Source of the DNA: Antiaris toxicaria
Lineage: Eukaryota; Streptophyta; Magnoliopsida; Rosales; Moraceae
Assembly: GCA_035233585.1 (NCBI GenBank)
Contig: CP141154.1
Span: forward strand, 72,384,501 to 72,448,500
DNA length: 64,000 nucleotides
Reading direction: 5' to 3'
Shown here: piece by piece, positions 11,482 through 24,008 of the stretch
How positions within the stretch are numbered: the stretch's first letter is position 1
Layout: every line of letters begins with the position of its first letter
The notes under the pieces: model-generated
Seen by the model: the letters and a program-made list of their open reading frames with translations, nothing else
Database searches by the model: none
Told to the model about the DNA's origin: nothing
Translations under genes and position numbers: made by a program

Positions 11482-12545
11482 TTGAAATTTGAAATTTGAA
11501 ATTTGAATTTGAATTTGAATTTGAATTTTGAATTTTGAAATTTGAAATTTGAAATTCAAATTTTGAATCACAGTCCAAGTAGAATTTGAATTCTTTGTGG
11601 ATAATTCCACAAGGCTAGAATTTGAATTTGAGTTGCATTATGAAGAGGAAAATCTTGTTTGAATCCTACTTGAATTTTGAATCCTAACTTTAACAAAAGT
11701 GGCCGAATTTTTGTTGAGGAAAATCCTCCAAGATGTTTTCAGTTTTTATGGATAAGGATGCAGGGAAAAATTCAAGTTTCAATCCCAATTGAATTTGGAT
11801 TCTCTCTTCCCTGGAATTGGCTGAAATTTTGAGGGAAAAATCTCAAAGGGATTTTCGGTTTTTTATGGATAAGGATGAGATAAAATTCAAGCAAGAAAAT
11901 CCTATTTGCATATTGATTTTCCTCACACTTTAATAACCGAATCTAGTCATGTTTTTGGCACAAAGGGGAATCGGTTTTATGAGGGAATAAGGAGATAAAA
12001 TTCAAGTTAAAATCCTGTTTGAATTTTAAAAGCAAAGATCCCAAAATGGCCGAAATCTTTTGGTGGTTTTAGGCCTTGTTAATTTCAGATTTTGTGAGTG
12101 GATAAGGGAGAAAATCTTCTCTTAATCCAATTCGAATTCAGAGGATTACCTCATGCAAGTATATAAATAGAGGTCCTGCCACTCTAGTTCTCTTGGACCA
12201 CAGACTCTCAGGTGAGCAGGCTTATTGTTGCATAACTCACCATGACAATAAGTTCTTTAAAGGTCTGGGTGGTCGGAAGAAGACTAGTAGTGCTAGCATA
12301 CCGATCAAGGTTTAGAGTGCCCACACACTTAACCATTCGGGAATTGAAGAATAATAGAGAAGGCTAGTTGGTTGAAGCCCTCCAATCATTCTCCTCTTGC
12401 AGATTGGCTTCCTTTGAGGTATGAGTTTAAATTGTTGTTGGTTTATTATATATGGCATCATGAGATATTTAACCATCTTAAAAATTTTTTATTATTTTGA
12501 TGCGCTGCTTTGATACGTTTTTATCGATTTATTTCCTACATCATC
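10064..12545 (+). mobile_element. Solo LTR-C (copia) with TCATC target duplication
   Basis: The LTR runs 10069-12540 (2472 bp), TGTTAGGAAATG...TTTCCTACA. The 5-bp sequence TCATC occurs on both sides, at 10064-10068 and 12541-12545. Removing the LTR and one TCATC restores colinearity with other LTR-A copies (GTTATGGCTTTCAT... to ...TTATCTTTGTTTATGTTCTG). It has a TATA-like box TATATAAATAG at 12160-12170 and a TTTGAAATT block at 11340-11560. No internal copia sequence is present, so it arose by LTR-LTR recombination. Confidence 0.93.
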
Positions 12546-13208
12546 ACATTTTTGGTCATTATCTTTGTTTATGTTCTGGTTTTAAGCTCATTTTGGCCTT
12601 GTACTGTAGTATGCACGCTGACTGTGAGGGGCCTTGGGAGCGACCCTGAGGCTAATTCTCTCCAGTCCATCATAGCCTAAAGCAGTCATTATATCCCCGA
12701 AGGACCTGTAAACCTCCACCTTACTATTGGAGGTCGGTATGCCAAACATGGTTTCATTACCATCTTTCAATTATAGTTCCAACCGGGTGGCATTAATCAT
12801 CACCTCAAAGTCAGGAACCCTTATTGCCCATAGGTCTTACACATTCTTTCTTTTAAGGGTGTGTCTTAAATTTAGTCATACTCTTTCCATAGTGTACCTA
12901 CAGTAAACATCTCACTTTATCATTTCTCTGGGTGTGTTAGTCTAACTACATTCTAGTGCCCATAGGACTTAACAACTAATGTACAATTAGTACATAATTA
13001 AATATCACAGTCCTTCATGTTGCAGACATGAAAATGCTTGAACTTACCATAACAGCGATAACGTCCACCTTCGGAAGTCCTCCACAGTTTCGTTATTGTC
13101 TCTAGTTTGGGTCCCTATAGATAGAGTATTGTCTGTTAATACCCATCATCATTTATCACTTCAGATATATTCATTTTGTGATTAACTTTACAATACATTT
13201 TATCTCTT

Positions 13209-13304
13209 TATATGACACACGGCTTGATACACGCTCGTGTCTAAGCATGTGTACGTTTCGGGCTTCCACTACACACCCGTGTTCTAATGTACACACCCGT
13301 GTAC
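13209..13304 (-). repeat. Cluster of ACACGGGCGTGT-like palindromes in LTR-A
   Basis: Several short imperfect palindromes (ACACGCTCGTGT, ACACACCCGTGT) occur within about 100 bp. The same LTR-A position carries such clusters at 25281-25562, 34593-34681 and 43137-43226. Confidence 0.6.
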
Positions 13305-15067
13305 TTATAAACTTAAGATTTTTAGTCTTAAAATCTTAGTTATGACTTCTGGAATCTTATTTAAGACTTCTAGGTCCTTAATAGTCATTTCCGAGCCTTT
13401 CAGAAATTTTTGGTTAAAATGACCATTTTGCCCTTGATGAGTTTTGGGATTGTAACATTTTCAATCTATCATTTTTTCAGGATTTTCTAAGCCCAAATAT
13501 CTAAAATAATATTTCTTAGGCTTCTATATATTTTTACAACATTATTTGCTATAAAATCGGTAACTATTTCTTTCCCGATCCTCGGGTACTATTCATACGA
13601 TACCTAGGGTCATTTCTTGTTTTTCTAGCATTTCAGAGCCTCAAATGGGTATTTCACTACTCCTGAAATGTTTCTTATTCCAGTCCCGAGCCTTGGTTCC
13701 CAGGGGCTCTGGTTTTCTATCCCATCTATAAATTTTCCCCCTCGTTTCCTAAAATACCCCTGACGTAAATTTTTCCCGCTCTTGGCATTTTAGACATTAA
13801 AGGGTCGTTTTGGTAATCCTTTTGGGTTCAATCCTCCATTCCCAACTTTAACCTACTGAGGGGTGTTAGTTTTATTTTTGAGCCTACATTTTTACCTCTT
13901 ATTTCCCAAAATGCCCTTATGCTGTTTTAGAAATTTCGGTAGCATTTGCGCTTAAATTTCTGGGTTTCCCCAACGTTAGGTATGCCTCAGAACCTTGGTA
14001 CCTGCAACGTATTATACCAGAGACCTATATTAGACAAAGCTACCAAATTTTACATAAAACTTTTCCACATTAACCATAATTCCATTCATAACACAAATTC
14101 ATCAATTTTCTTCAATTACAGCCACGGTTTCTCATGGTATTTAATATAAAAAAATTTTTATCACAAAGCTCCATTATCACATATAAATCTTAGGGTTCCT
14201 AATGCACAATTCAACATTAAAAACCTAAGAAATTTTCATTCCAACCTAGCCTTTATATGCCACAGTTTCATGTTGCAATTCATAGGAAAAATTTTTTCCT
14301 CAATCTTATAATCATTTACCAAACATTTCTTCACCAAATTCATCGCAAAATTTTCCCATTTTCTTCACACATATGCCACGGATTTACCAAAGAAACATGC
14401 ATCAATTTTACTTGTTTCAAGATTCTAAAACATGCTTTGATCACTACATCACCAAACTAACATTCACACTAAAATAAATCATCAAAATTTTCACCATTTT
14501 TCCACACCAATAAGCCACAGATTTTATGAAGAAAAACACTAAGAAATGCTTCAAAATGGTGGCTCACCTTATTAATTCGAATCCTTGATGCTTGGTGTGA
14601 ATTTGGAAGCTAATTTTATGAAGAATTTTTGGTAAAATTTTGGCTTAGGGGGGAGGATGGCTCACAGCTTCAAAATGGCAGCATGGGGCTGAATTTTCTG
14701 ATTTTTATAAGTGAATTTCCACTCTTATTCATAGGCAAAAGGGTGGAGGACCATTTAGCAATTTTTCCCAATAATTTGATAATTGTTTAGGGACTTTTTT
14801 AGCAAACTTTTTGGGACCAAAAAGCAAATTTTTTTTTGCTGATTTTTATGCCTTGGCCAACCCTAATTTCTCACATTTTTGCCAAATTTTTTTTCATGCC
14901 ATTTTGGCTAAATCATGGTCCTTGATCCAAGATTCCACTTAATCTACACTATTAATGCTACTGAACTCCCTTTTAAGCCTTTGTATGGACCACCCTATTC
15001 CTGTAACTTGAATTTCAATTAATGAGAAATTGAAGAATAATTTGATGCCATTTAGCACAAATTTGGA

Positions 15068-15360
15068 GAACACGGTTAGGTACACAGTTGTATAAGAAGT
15101 CGCGTACCGATCGAACTGTATAAGTGAGAAAGGCCGTGTGAGTGAACATGGCCGTGTAAGTGTGACACGGTTAGGTACACGGCCATGTAAGTGGTTGTGT
15201 ACCGCTCAGGTTAATGGACGTGTAAAAGGCCGTGTTTCAAAAACAGGGCCGTGTTGAGGAATTTCAACTAGTACACGCCCGTGTCCGGAGTATACACGCC
15301 CGTGTTGCCTTGTACACGCCCGTGTAAGAACCCATGTAGAAGGCCGTGTAATAGGTAAAG
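15068..15360 (+). repeat. Cluster of ACACGCCCGTGT / GGCCGTGT palindromes in LTR-D
   Basis: At least a dozen motifs of the ACACGGCCGTGT type (for example TACACGCCCGTGT, AGGCCGTGT, ACACGGCCATGT) lie within 290 bp, some in near-perfect inverted form. The cluster sits at the 5' edge of LTR-D, well upstream of its TATA box, whereas in LTR-A it lies downstream of the TATA box. Confidence 0.7.
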
Positions 15361-16673
15361 AGCCGATATACAGACTCTCAAAAATATTTGAAACTTAATT
15401 GCTATGTAATAAGTAATTAAGTTGGAAAATACAATATATTTTCTAGTTGAATTGATTAAACAGATACGGTATGGTTTAAGTACTATTTATGCAGTGAAAG
15501 GGACGACCGACAGTGAACCCGGTCCACTCTAATATGTGTATAAGTGTATGAGATGCGCTGTGTCAGGAAATTGGTCCGGATGACCATTTCTTGACACAAG
15601 ACTGGTGAATAGATCACCAGAATGTTCGGACCGAACGTTTGAGTAGAATAGCAATAAATAACCTTAGCAAAGGTACGGTATTGAGAAAATGGTCTAGACA
15701 ACCTCTTCTCGTCTAGAAACTGACGAAATCAGAGCTAGAACACTCAGACTAGCTAGTTAGATAGAAAACTATGAATAGTGAATAGTAAAAAATGCAGTGT
15801 CAAGTTATTGGTCAAGACAGCCTTAATTTGACTTAAAACTGATATATTCACAGTCAGTAGGCCTAATTTGGTCAGTTGGACACAAATTGTGAATTATTGT
15901 CTAGGAGATATGTAGTATCAAAAAGAAGATCAAGACGACCTTATCTCATCCTGAAATTGATATATTTAGACTCAAAATACCCAAATTAGTCAATCGAGTA
16001 CTTGACATGTTTTTCGAGGTGAGGTCACACAGATCTCGAAAGCTGGTCTAGACGACCTCGGATGGCATAAGACTGATAAAATTAAAATTAACACGTCTGA
16101 ATTAGTCAAGAGAGACTGTGTCTGAAATTTCGCTCTGGAACACCTCGGTTTGTGTGTTAAAGGACAACACAGTATAGATACAAGCACAGTATAGGAAATG
16201 AATAGTAAATTAGTATAGAATGAGGTTATAGACAGTATAAACCATCTAGAAATCATTAGTGTAAAAATTAGATTTAGAAAATTTGATTTCCAGGTGAAAA
16301 TTAGAATACTGCCGAAAAAAGACCGAAAACCGTAGTAGAAAACTAGACTGTGAAGAGAGTAACACAGATGAAATTTTTTTGGCCCAAAACCATGTTCTCT
16401 AGCTAAAAAAACCAGCTGGTTTTTAGCTATTAAAAACCCCAAAAAATGGCAAATAAAATATTGATTAGATTATGATATAAAATATTAAACATGTCACATT
16501 TCTCCATCACCATTCCATCACCTTACACCGTGCCATTGTTTATTCTTCTCCCTTAAATTGTAGTAGCACATTCGGTGGGAATGGGCTGAGAAGGGCAGGA
16601 ATTTGTCCCCAAATTAGCCTAAAGTTGGCTTGATTAATCAAGCTTAAGTTGGTTAAGTGGGCTTAGGTTTTTT

Positions 16674-16683
16674 CTATAAAAGG
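16674..16683 (+). promoter_or_regulatory. TATA box of LTR-D
   Basis: CTATAAAAGG is followed about 30 bp later by CTTTAGTTCCTTCATTTCAC and a pyrimidine-rich leader (CAACTCTCTTCCTCTC). This is a strong plant-type core promoter and suggests transcription starting near 16710. Confidence 0.65.
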
Positions 16684-19600
16684 GGTGAGCATAGCTGAGC
16701 TTTAGTTCCTTCATTTCACACTCCAAAAGTTTCAACTCTCTTCCTCTCTTTCCTCTAGCTGCTGCCGACCCCTCTAAGTCACCCAAGCCTCTATTTTTCA
16801 AGCCATAAATCATACTAGAAATTTACCAAAAGCCAACCTCTTCAAGCTTGTGCTAGGTGACTTCAAATCCAAGTCATTCTAAGTCTTTCAAGGGTAAGAT
16901 TTCGAACCAATCTTTGTGGTTTGTAGATGTTGATTTAGTTTGATACTAAGAGAAATTATTTTGGTGTTTTGCTAGCGCAAAACCGACCCTTATTCCCTTG
17001 GTTTTCTATGGCTATTTTGGTCATCAAGTCTCGGTTCAAAATGGTGCTTAGTTCAAAGCATAAAGGTAATAACCGAAAACCCTACCCTTGGTGATTTAGT
17101 GATTTTAAGATTTTGATTAAAGCCATTTATGTGTATTTGTTTATGCAAATGGTTTGTAATAAGTTTATTTTAAGCCCTTAGCTTTTCATTTTTAAGTTTA
17201 TGTGGTTGTAGTTGTGTTTACATTATTTTTACGAATGGTTGTGTGCAAATGAGAGCATGAATGTCTTTACTAATTGGACACAATCTGTCCTCAAGAAAAG
17301 GCCACGGATTTTGGCTATTTTAACCCCGTTAGGGTCTGAATTTGGGATTTGATAAAATACGATATTTTAAGGAAATTTTGTTACAGTCATTTTTGCATTA
17401 CGTTCGTTTTTGCATCAAATAGCCTTTGGCCAAATGACACTACAATAGGTTTTTCGAGTGGTTTTCACTCGGTGCCCAAAACTGGGAACAAAATCCGAAC
17501 CTAGAAATTTGTCTCGGGTTTTATTAAAAATGGACCACTTAGATTTCGAACCAGATTCCAGGCTCAACATGAAAGTTGTAGATCTCATCGAGATCTTGAG
17601 AAAGGCCTATGCATGTTTTAAAAATTTGGCCGTTTCAGGCCTTAAACAGAGCAGTTTTCAAAACAACACAAAACTGGGATTTTTTGTAAAAACTGGGCAC
17701 ATAGGCCACATGTTTAGTAAGATTAGGGCCAGTTAGAGTTAGAATTGAGCTCTGAGGTGAACATGAGATTTGTTCATCTCATCGAGAATGAAATTTACAA
17801 ACAAAATCATTTCAGTCAAGTTTCAAAATAGTTTTCAAAAGTGGTTCAAAAACCACCTTTAAAATGCAACCTCAAAAATGTATTTTAACACTTTAAAATA
17901 TAAACATGGTTTTTACAAAAACGTCCCCTACCTTGTAATAGGGTGATAAGGGGATGGGTTCCAAACATGTAATTATTCCAATAATTTTATAAGTTAACCA
18001 AAACAATTTTCTTAAATAAACAAAACAGTGTGTATAGCCCGGTAAGCTACCACACTAAACAAGCCTTAGTAACTCGGTAAGCTACCACACCCAAACAAGC
18101 AAAGTAACCTGGCTGGTTACTATACCAAGTTTACGCATAGTAACCCAATAGGCTACCTAGTTTCCAATACGCTAGGTAACCAATCAGTTGACTAGTCGGC
18201 AATCAGTCAAGGACCGTGTTCTGAACGACACTATGAGGAATGATGATTAATCTGTCAAGAAGACAGTTAATCAAACAACGATAGGAATTAGATGCCAAAT
18301 CCCCAAAGTAGGCCAATAGGGTACCGATGGGCCTTGGTACTACATAGAAACACAAGTAATAGTCACCAACAGTATTAGTGACTTAGCGAAGGTGCTAATA
18401 AGATACGTTATTGATGACAGGTGGTAACTTGTAAGCTGATAGAGGCGTGAGTACGAGTATGCATTTGCTTGCAATTTAGGTAAGTAGAACTCTGCCTACG
18501 GCATGAATAAAATGAAGTTAAAACGATGTTTTACAGTATGTTAAAATATGCACGCCATGCACACGATGATGCACAGCATATTTAAGAGCATATAGTTTCA
18601 CAATCATGCAGATTAATGAAAGATCATGTTAGATGCCATATGTCCCTACCGCATAGGATGAGGGATAGCTTAGAGAAGCATGTGGCTAGAAAAGATAAAC
18701 AAGATTGAAATTTATAGGCATGTCGTATCAATCTTTTCAGTCAAAAAGGTTTTTAAGATAAGTTAAAGCAGAAAGTTGAGAATCTGTTGATGGCTCTCTG
18801 GCTTTTTTTAACCACAGGAATTATCGATAGTCTGTGCATACACGGTACTGACACATGGGCCCAAAATAGACAAGAAGAAAAAAGAAAAGAGAAGTTTGAA
18901 GCATAAATGAATATAACTGGATCATGCATTAGTTATAGTTCACCATACTTCTAGTTATAGTAAGATGCATTTCAGTACACGATGTATTCTGTTATGCATA
19001 ATGTATGTAAAATTTTGTATTCAATGATATGTTATGTGATGATATGTGATTTGTTGCATGGTATATGACATGTTTATATGATTTTAAGTATGTATTATGT
19101 TTAAACATGTTTTGCGGTAACATGTTATACTTACTGGGCATAAAGTCACAGAGTATGTTCATGCTGTAGGTAAGCGTCCTATGGCTTAATCATCTATGGG
19201 CGACGACGGCGACGGAGGCGGATGTGAGGGGAGGTTATGGACACACCGCGAGTCTTCTTCCACATAATTTTTGAGTAAACAGTATTTGTGAATAGTAATC
19301 ATTAAATAGTTTTTTTTGAATAGTGATGGTTAAACAGTATTTCTGAGTAGTAACCGTTAAGTGGTAATTTTGAATAGTAATCTATAAATAGTATTTTTGA
19401 ACAGTAATCGTTAAATAGTATTTATGAATAGTAATCGTTAAACAGTATTTTTACATAGTAACCGTTAAGTGGTATTTTTAAATAGTAGCCGTTAATAGTA
19501 CACATATGTGAATAGTAAATAAGTACATAGTCAAAAAAAAAATCCCTAAAATTATGGTATCTAATTTAAGTAACTTTAAGTATCAATTGCAAGAAAGTAT

Positions 19601-20323
19601 ATGTGTTATTTAAAGTAGCAAGTTTTTAGTGATGATCCGAGCCACTGAGGGCACGTGGCGTTACAACCATAATTCACCATTTATTACATCACATTTATGG
19701 AGTTGCACTTGACATCATCTAATTAATTCATACATAAATTCGTGGTAAAAGTTTGACCAAAAGTCAAACTGAACGGAAATCTATCGAAATTGCGTAGGCA
19801 GGTTTCTGACGCCTCCAGTACGATTGGTGTGATAACCTGAAATTTTCATCATTCTTGAAAAATAGGTACGAGGAAGGTACACAATGAATTTCATGTTTAA
19901 AATGTAAATTGTAGTGATTTTATGTGTGTAAGTGTGTGTGTGTAAAACACAATATCAAGAAATTGGTCAAGATAGCCTTTTCTTGAAATAAAACTGATAT
20001 ATTTAGAATCAGTATGCTCAATTTAGTCAATTGAGCATAAAATGTAAATTTTGATCGGGAAACATGCAGGATCAGAAAACTGATCTAGCTGACCTTGAAT
20101 GAAGTTGAAACTGATAAATTTGGGCTCAGTACACCCAAATTAGTCAAGATAGCCTATCAGCATGCTCAAATTAGATAATTGAGCACAAAGGTAAATTTTG
20201 ATCGGGAATTCGCAGTACCGGAAACTGGACGAGATGATCTCAGATGAGAATAAAACTAATATATTTGGATTCAGCATGCCCAAATTAGTCAGGATAGCTC
20301 ATGTTGAAATTTTGGGCGAAAAA

Positions 20324-20334
20324 GTATATATAAG
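20324..20334 (+). promoter_or_regulatory. TATA box of LTR-B
   Basis: GTATATATAAG is followed by GGGCGCAAAATCAG. The second copy has GTATAAATAAGGGC at 44764, and LTR-B' has a matching box on the minus strand at 58757-58767. In all three, the GC-rich block begins 130 to 180 bp downstream. Confidence 0.6.
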
Positions 20335-20473
20335 GGCGCAAAATCAGAAATTCGTAAAAAGGCCCTCATAATTTTCTCGTTTCCTCACTTTCTCTCATAT
20401 ACCATCGGTGAACAGTAACCGACGATCGGAAACGGTGTCCATTTTTGACACCACCGGTCCCGTTGGAAAGCTC

Positions 20474-21216
20474 TCACTGAGCCGAGTCTAAGGGTGTGCC
20501 GACGCGACGAAGCAGACGTCGGAGGAGCCCGCACACGCTGCCTAAAGCTACGGTGGGCAAAAAAATTCGAACGGCCGGATCTCGGCCGTCCGACGTCCGA
20601 TCAACACGATTCCGGTCCCAAAAGACTCGGGGTGAAGAGTAGAACAAAATCCAAGTTTGATTTCGGCTTAACAATCACCAGATTGCGCCACCCAACGCCT
20701 CGCCATCGCTGCCGTGTCGCCGCCGTGGAAACCATCGTTTCTGGCAAAGTTGAGCCACCCTGCTGGTACCAAAATGCTTAGAATTTTATGGGGAACAAAA
20801 GCCCCAAACCAATTTCAAGGAAAGAAGCCGGCAAGATGGTGAATCGAAGCTCGCTGCCGCCGTTGGTTTTCGGGGGCTCGATTCCGGTGATAGGGTCCTC
20901 GACTGGTGAAATTGACACCACCAATGAGTTCCTCACGTCAAGATCTACGATATGGTGGCCTCCTTTCTCCACGCCACCACCGGTCAATGCCAGTCAACAG
21001 CGACTGGACCCTAAAATTTGAAGAATGGCCTGTTGGCCTATTTTTTACGTTCCGGACATATCTGCGACGTCTGAATTGCAAGACGGAATTTCAAAAGTGC
21101 AGAATGGTGAAATAAAGTTTGTGCACGCGAGATCGAATGGTTCGTTCGATCGCCAATGGAATGATTCCGGTAGTGACTTCGGTCCCTCTATTCCTGAAAT
21201 TTATGTTTCGGAATGA
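20474..21216 (+). other. GC-rich block with open frames downstream of the LTR-B TATA box; coding status unknown
   Basis: This block is clearly richer in GC than its surroundings and has few stops. A frame at 20494-20781 (GTG start, 95 codons, basic) aligns by eye with frames at 44946-45221 and, minus strand, 58309-58596, sharing HDSGPKRLGVKSRTK here and related VVKSRTKP in the others. A second frame at 20788-21021 starts MGNKSPKPISRK and has counterparts at 45228 (MGNKSPKSI) and on the minus strand near 58290 (GSKSPQPISGKK). I recognise no family. It may be captured host sequence or simply leader RNA. Confidence 0.4.
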
Positions 21217-21314
21217 TTATATATCAATTATGTATTTGAACATGTGAAATTGTAAGAAAAATGAACTATGCATATGAAAAATAGTCAAATAAGAAAAGGT
21301 GAAAAATGTAAAGA

Positions 21315-21347
21315 TTTTTACGTAAAAGTTGACTTTTTACGTAAAAA
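21315..21347 (+). other. Conserved LTR hairpin (TTTTTACGTAAAA stem), LTR-B copy
   Basis: TTTTTACGTAAAA (21315-21327) and TTTTTACGTAAAAA (21334-21347) form an inverted repeat with a 6-base loop, immediately before TAGGCCTCTGGTATAGTACG. Hairpins hold this position in LTR-A, B, B' and E with different stem sequences. Confidence 0.7.
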
Positions 21348-24008
21348 TATAGGCCTCTGGTATAGTACGTGGTAGAATAGAAATAGGTTAGATGGTTTCG
21401 AGGCGTTTCCTGAACGTCAAGAACCCAAAAATTAAGTGGAAATGCTGCCGAAATTTTAAAAACGGCACAAAAGGGTATTTTAGGAAACGAGGGGTAAAAG
21501 TGTGGTCGGAATGGAAACCCGAGCCCCTTCGGTAACCTAGGTGCCCAAAAAAGAGGATTAATGATCAAGAGTCGGAGTAGTACCACCCGAGGGTTGGGTG
21601 TGAAATAATTGTAGAAAGTACAGCGATTAATGCTGTAAAAATTTATTAAGGCCTAAGAAAGATGAATTTATGACTTTTGGGTTTAGAAGATCCCATTAAA
21701 ACATTAAAGTAAAGATTTTACGGCCCAAAAGCCCGTCAAGGGCAAAATGGTCATTTTGACAAAAAATTTCAGAATAGTCCAAAAAGGGGTGTTAAGCCTT
21801 TAAGTTTATTGTTTTATGATTTTTGGGCTTAGAATATCCAGTTTAAGTAAAAAAAATGACAAGATTCATGATCAGGATAAAATTACTATTCACGATCAGT
21901 TTGACCAAAGGTGTATTTAATAAAATACACACAATGAAAGAAAGACATGAGAAGAGTTCCAGACCATAGAGGCAATGATAATACCCCCGGTCGGAACCAT
22001 ATGAAGGACAGTAAGGAAAGACAAGAATCAGCAAGATAAGACTGAAACTTTAAACATTGGATGTTTATGTGTTAAGCCTAAGTCAAACATGAATTGACTC
22101 CTATGTTTAAGTGTTATATGCAGTAAGTTCGGATATTTAATTGTCTATAACATGAACCTACTTGATATGTTTATGTGTTATGTATTCTATATGCAGCATG
22201 TAATTTTAAATATTTCCATGTCTGCGACATAAATGGACTGGTCATGTTTATACGTTTCATGTGCAGTTCTAGTGCCAAGATGTTATGATTTGAATATTAT
22301 GAAAGTCATGTTATGAACTGTGCATTATGTCTAAGTCAAATGTAAATTGACTTAACATGTTTATGTTTATGTGTTATATTTTGTAAGTTCAGACATTTAT
22401 TTGTCTGCAGCATGAATTTACTCAGTTTGTTTATGTGATATAGATGACAGAAATTTAGTAGTCAGGTGCTGTATGCACACTAATATAAGATATAAAATCT
22501 TAAGAAAACTACGGAATAAATTACAGAATAAATTACAGAGAGTTCCAGACCCAGGAGGCAGCATAATTGCCATCGGTCAGGAACAACCAAAAACTCAGTA
22601 ATTAAATCAGTATTGGCATACCGGCCTCCCACACAGGTGGAGGTTTCTCAGTTTCCAGTTATAGTTACAGTAAGACTCCAAACTGCTGGTGACAAGTCCC
22701 GGGTTTGGAAGTCCGATATTTTCAGGCTGTAAAGGATTAGCCAGTGGGTTGCCCTCCAGAATCCCTCTCAGTTATGCGCGTATTACGGTACGACTAATTC
22801 AGGGGCCCAATAGCAGAACTCAATATCAGATAAAGACAAAAGATTTCAGAATTGCCATAATTGAGCATAAGACATACTAACACTATGAACACCGGTGTAG
22901 TCACAGTCACTGTTAATGGTCAACGGTACTGTTCGCAGTCGACAGTACTGTTCACAGTCGATAGTATTGTTCATGGTTAGAGTTAATATTCACAGTGAAT
23001 AATGATGCAAAAACAATGCTTGTTATTTATTATGTCAGTGCTCCATGTTATGTTTGATGTTAAGGATATTTAAGCATACATAAGTGTACTTACGATGCTT
23101 AAGTATATTTACAAAGTTTAATGTATTTCAGTATGAGAAGTATATTCATAATGTTAAATGTGAAAGTATTTTCACAATAGCAAGTGTGTCAAGTATGTTA
23201 TATTCATGATTTTAAGCATATGTTAAATACGCTATGTTTACAATGATAAGCATGAAATTCTGTTCTGTTATTATAGGGCTCCCCAAACCGATAGTGGAAC
23301 GTCCCGGGTTTGGAAGTCTAATGTTATGTAAATGGTAGAGGATAGCACGAAAGTACGTTCAAGATATTAAGTATGTTTAAAGCTTGTCAAGAATGCAAGT
23401 ACGTTCAGGATATCAAGTAAGTTAAAATGACAAAGTTAAAACTAGTAAGTTTAAAGATATAAGAAGTAAGTAAGTTAAAGTAAGTTTTTCCTAAAGTAAG
23501 ATAAAGCAGAGCAAAGTTAAGAAGAGTTAAAGTTTTAAGTGGACGGCTCGAGTGAGTCGGGTGCCCACAAGATGTGGCATCAGAGCCCAAGTTAAGGTAC
23601 CTACATTGGTACTATAGTAAGTTTAAAAGTAAATTAAGAAAAGCAAGTTTAAGAAGTGTAAAGTTCAGAGAAGTATAATCAAGTATGTTCAAAGTTTACA
23701 AGTAAGTTTAAAGTTAAGAGTTAGTTAAAAGTTTAAGTTTTAAGCTAAGCATTTTAAGTATAAAAGTGTACTCACGATGTGAAATATATCATGTATGTTA
23801 TGATAAAAAGTAATTACCAGTATATTTTAATGTTATATACATTAAATATGAAATTTAAAGTAGTGTATGATTTATGTGGCATTAATGTTCTGATGTCATA
23901 ATTGATACCTGATATGTTTTGTCCAGTATGATATGAATGATGATAAATATGCTTAAGTATGAGCGTTAAACAAGCATAATGTTATAAAGTTACTATTTAT
24001 AATAAATA

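Larger units (their letters stand above)
15002..19665 (+). mobile_element. LTR-D (solo) inserted in LTR-A
   Basis: A long LTR of about 4.66 kb interrupts the minus-strand LTR-A. Its 3' part (about 18300-19665) is colinear with 60-1435 and ends GGCACGTGGCGTTACA. I place the start at TGTAACTTGAATTTC (15002) by analogy with TGTAACAACC/TGTGATAACC starts of related LTRs. The flanks (ATTCC left, ACCAT right) do not match, so the left boundary is uncertain by tens of bases. It has a palindrome cluster at its 5' end and a clear TATA box at 16674. There is no internal coding region, so it is a solo LTR. Confidence 0.7.

Noticed and set aside
11390..11578. Frame encoding repeats of FKFQISN-type residues (also at 54998-55246)
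   Set aside because: Translation of the TTTGAAATTTGAATT low-complexity block; not a protein gene.
15068..15360. Possible CRISPR-like repeat array
   Set aside because: Spacing is irregular, the repeats are short palindromes without unique spacers, and the context is a plant LTR.
15990..16442. 150-codon minus-strand frame in LTR-D
   Set aside because: No recognisable motif, antisense to the LTR and just upstream of its TATA box; the partial second copy does not cover it. Treated as chance.
14997..19670. Target-site duplication for LTR-D
   Set aside because: ATTCC and ACCAT do not match, and alternative starts did not give a better pair, so no duplication is claimed.
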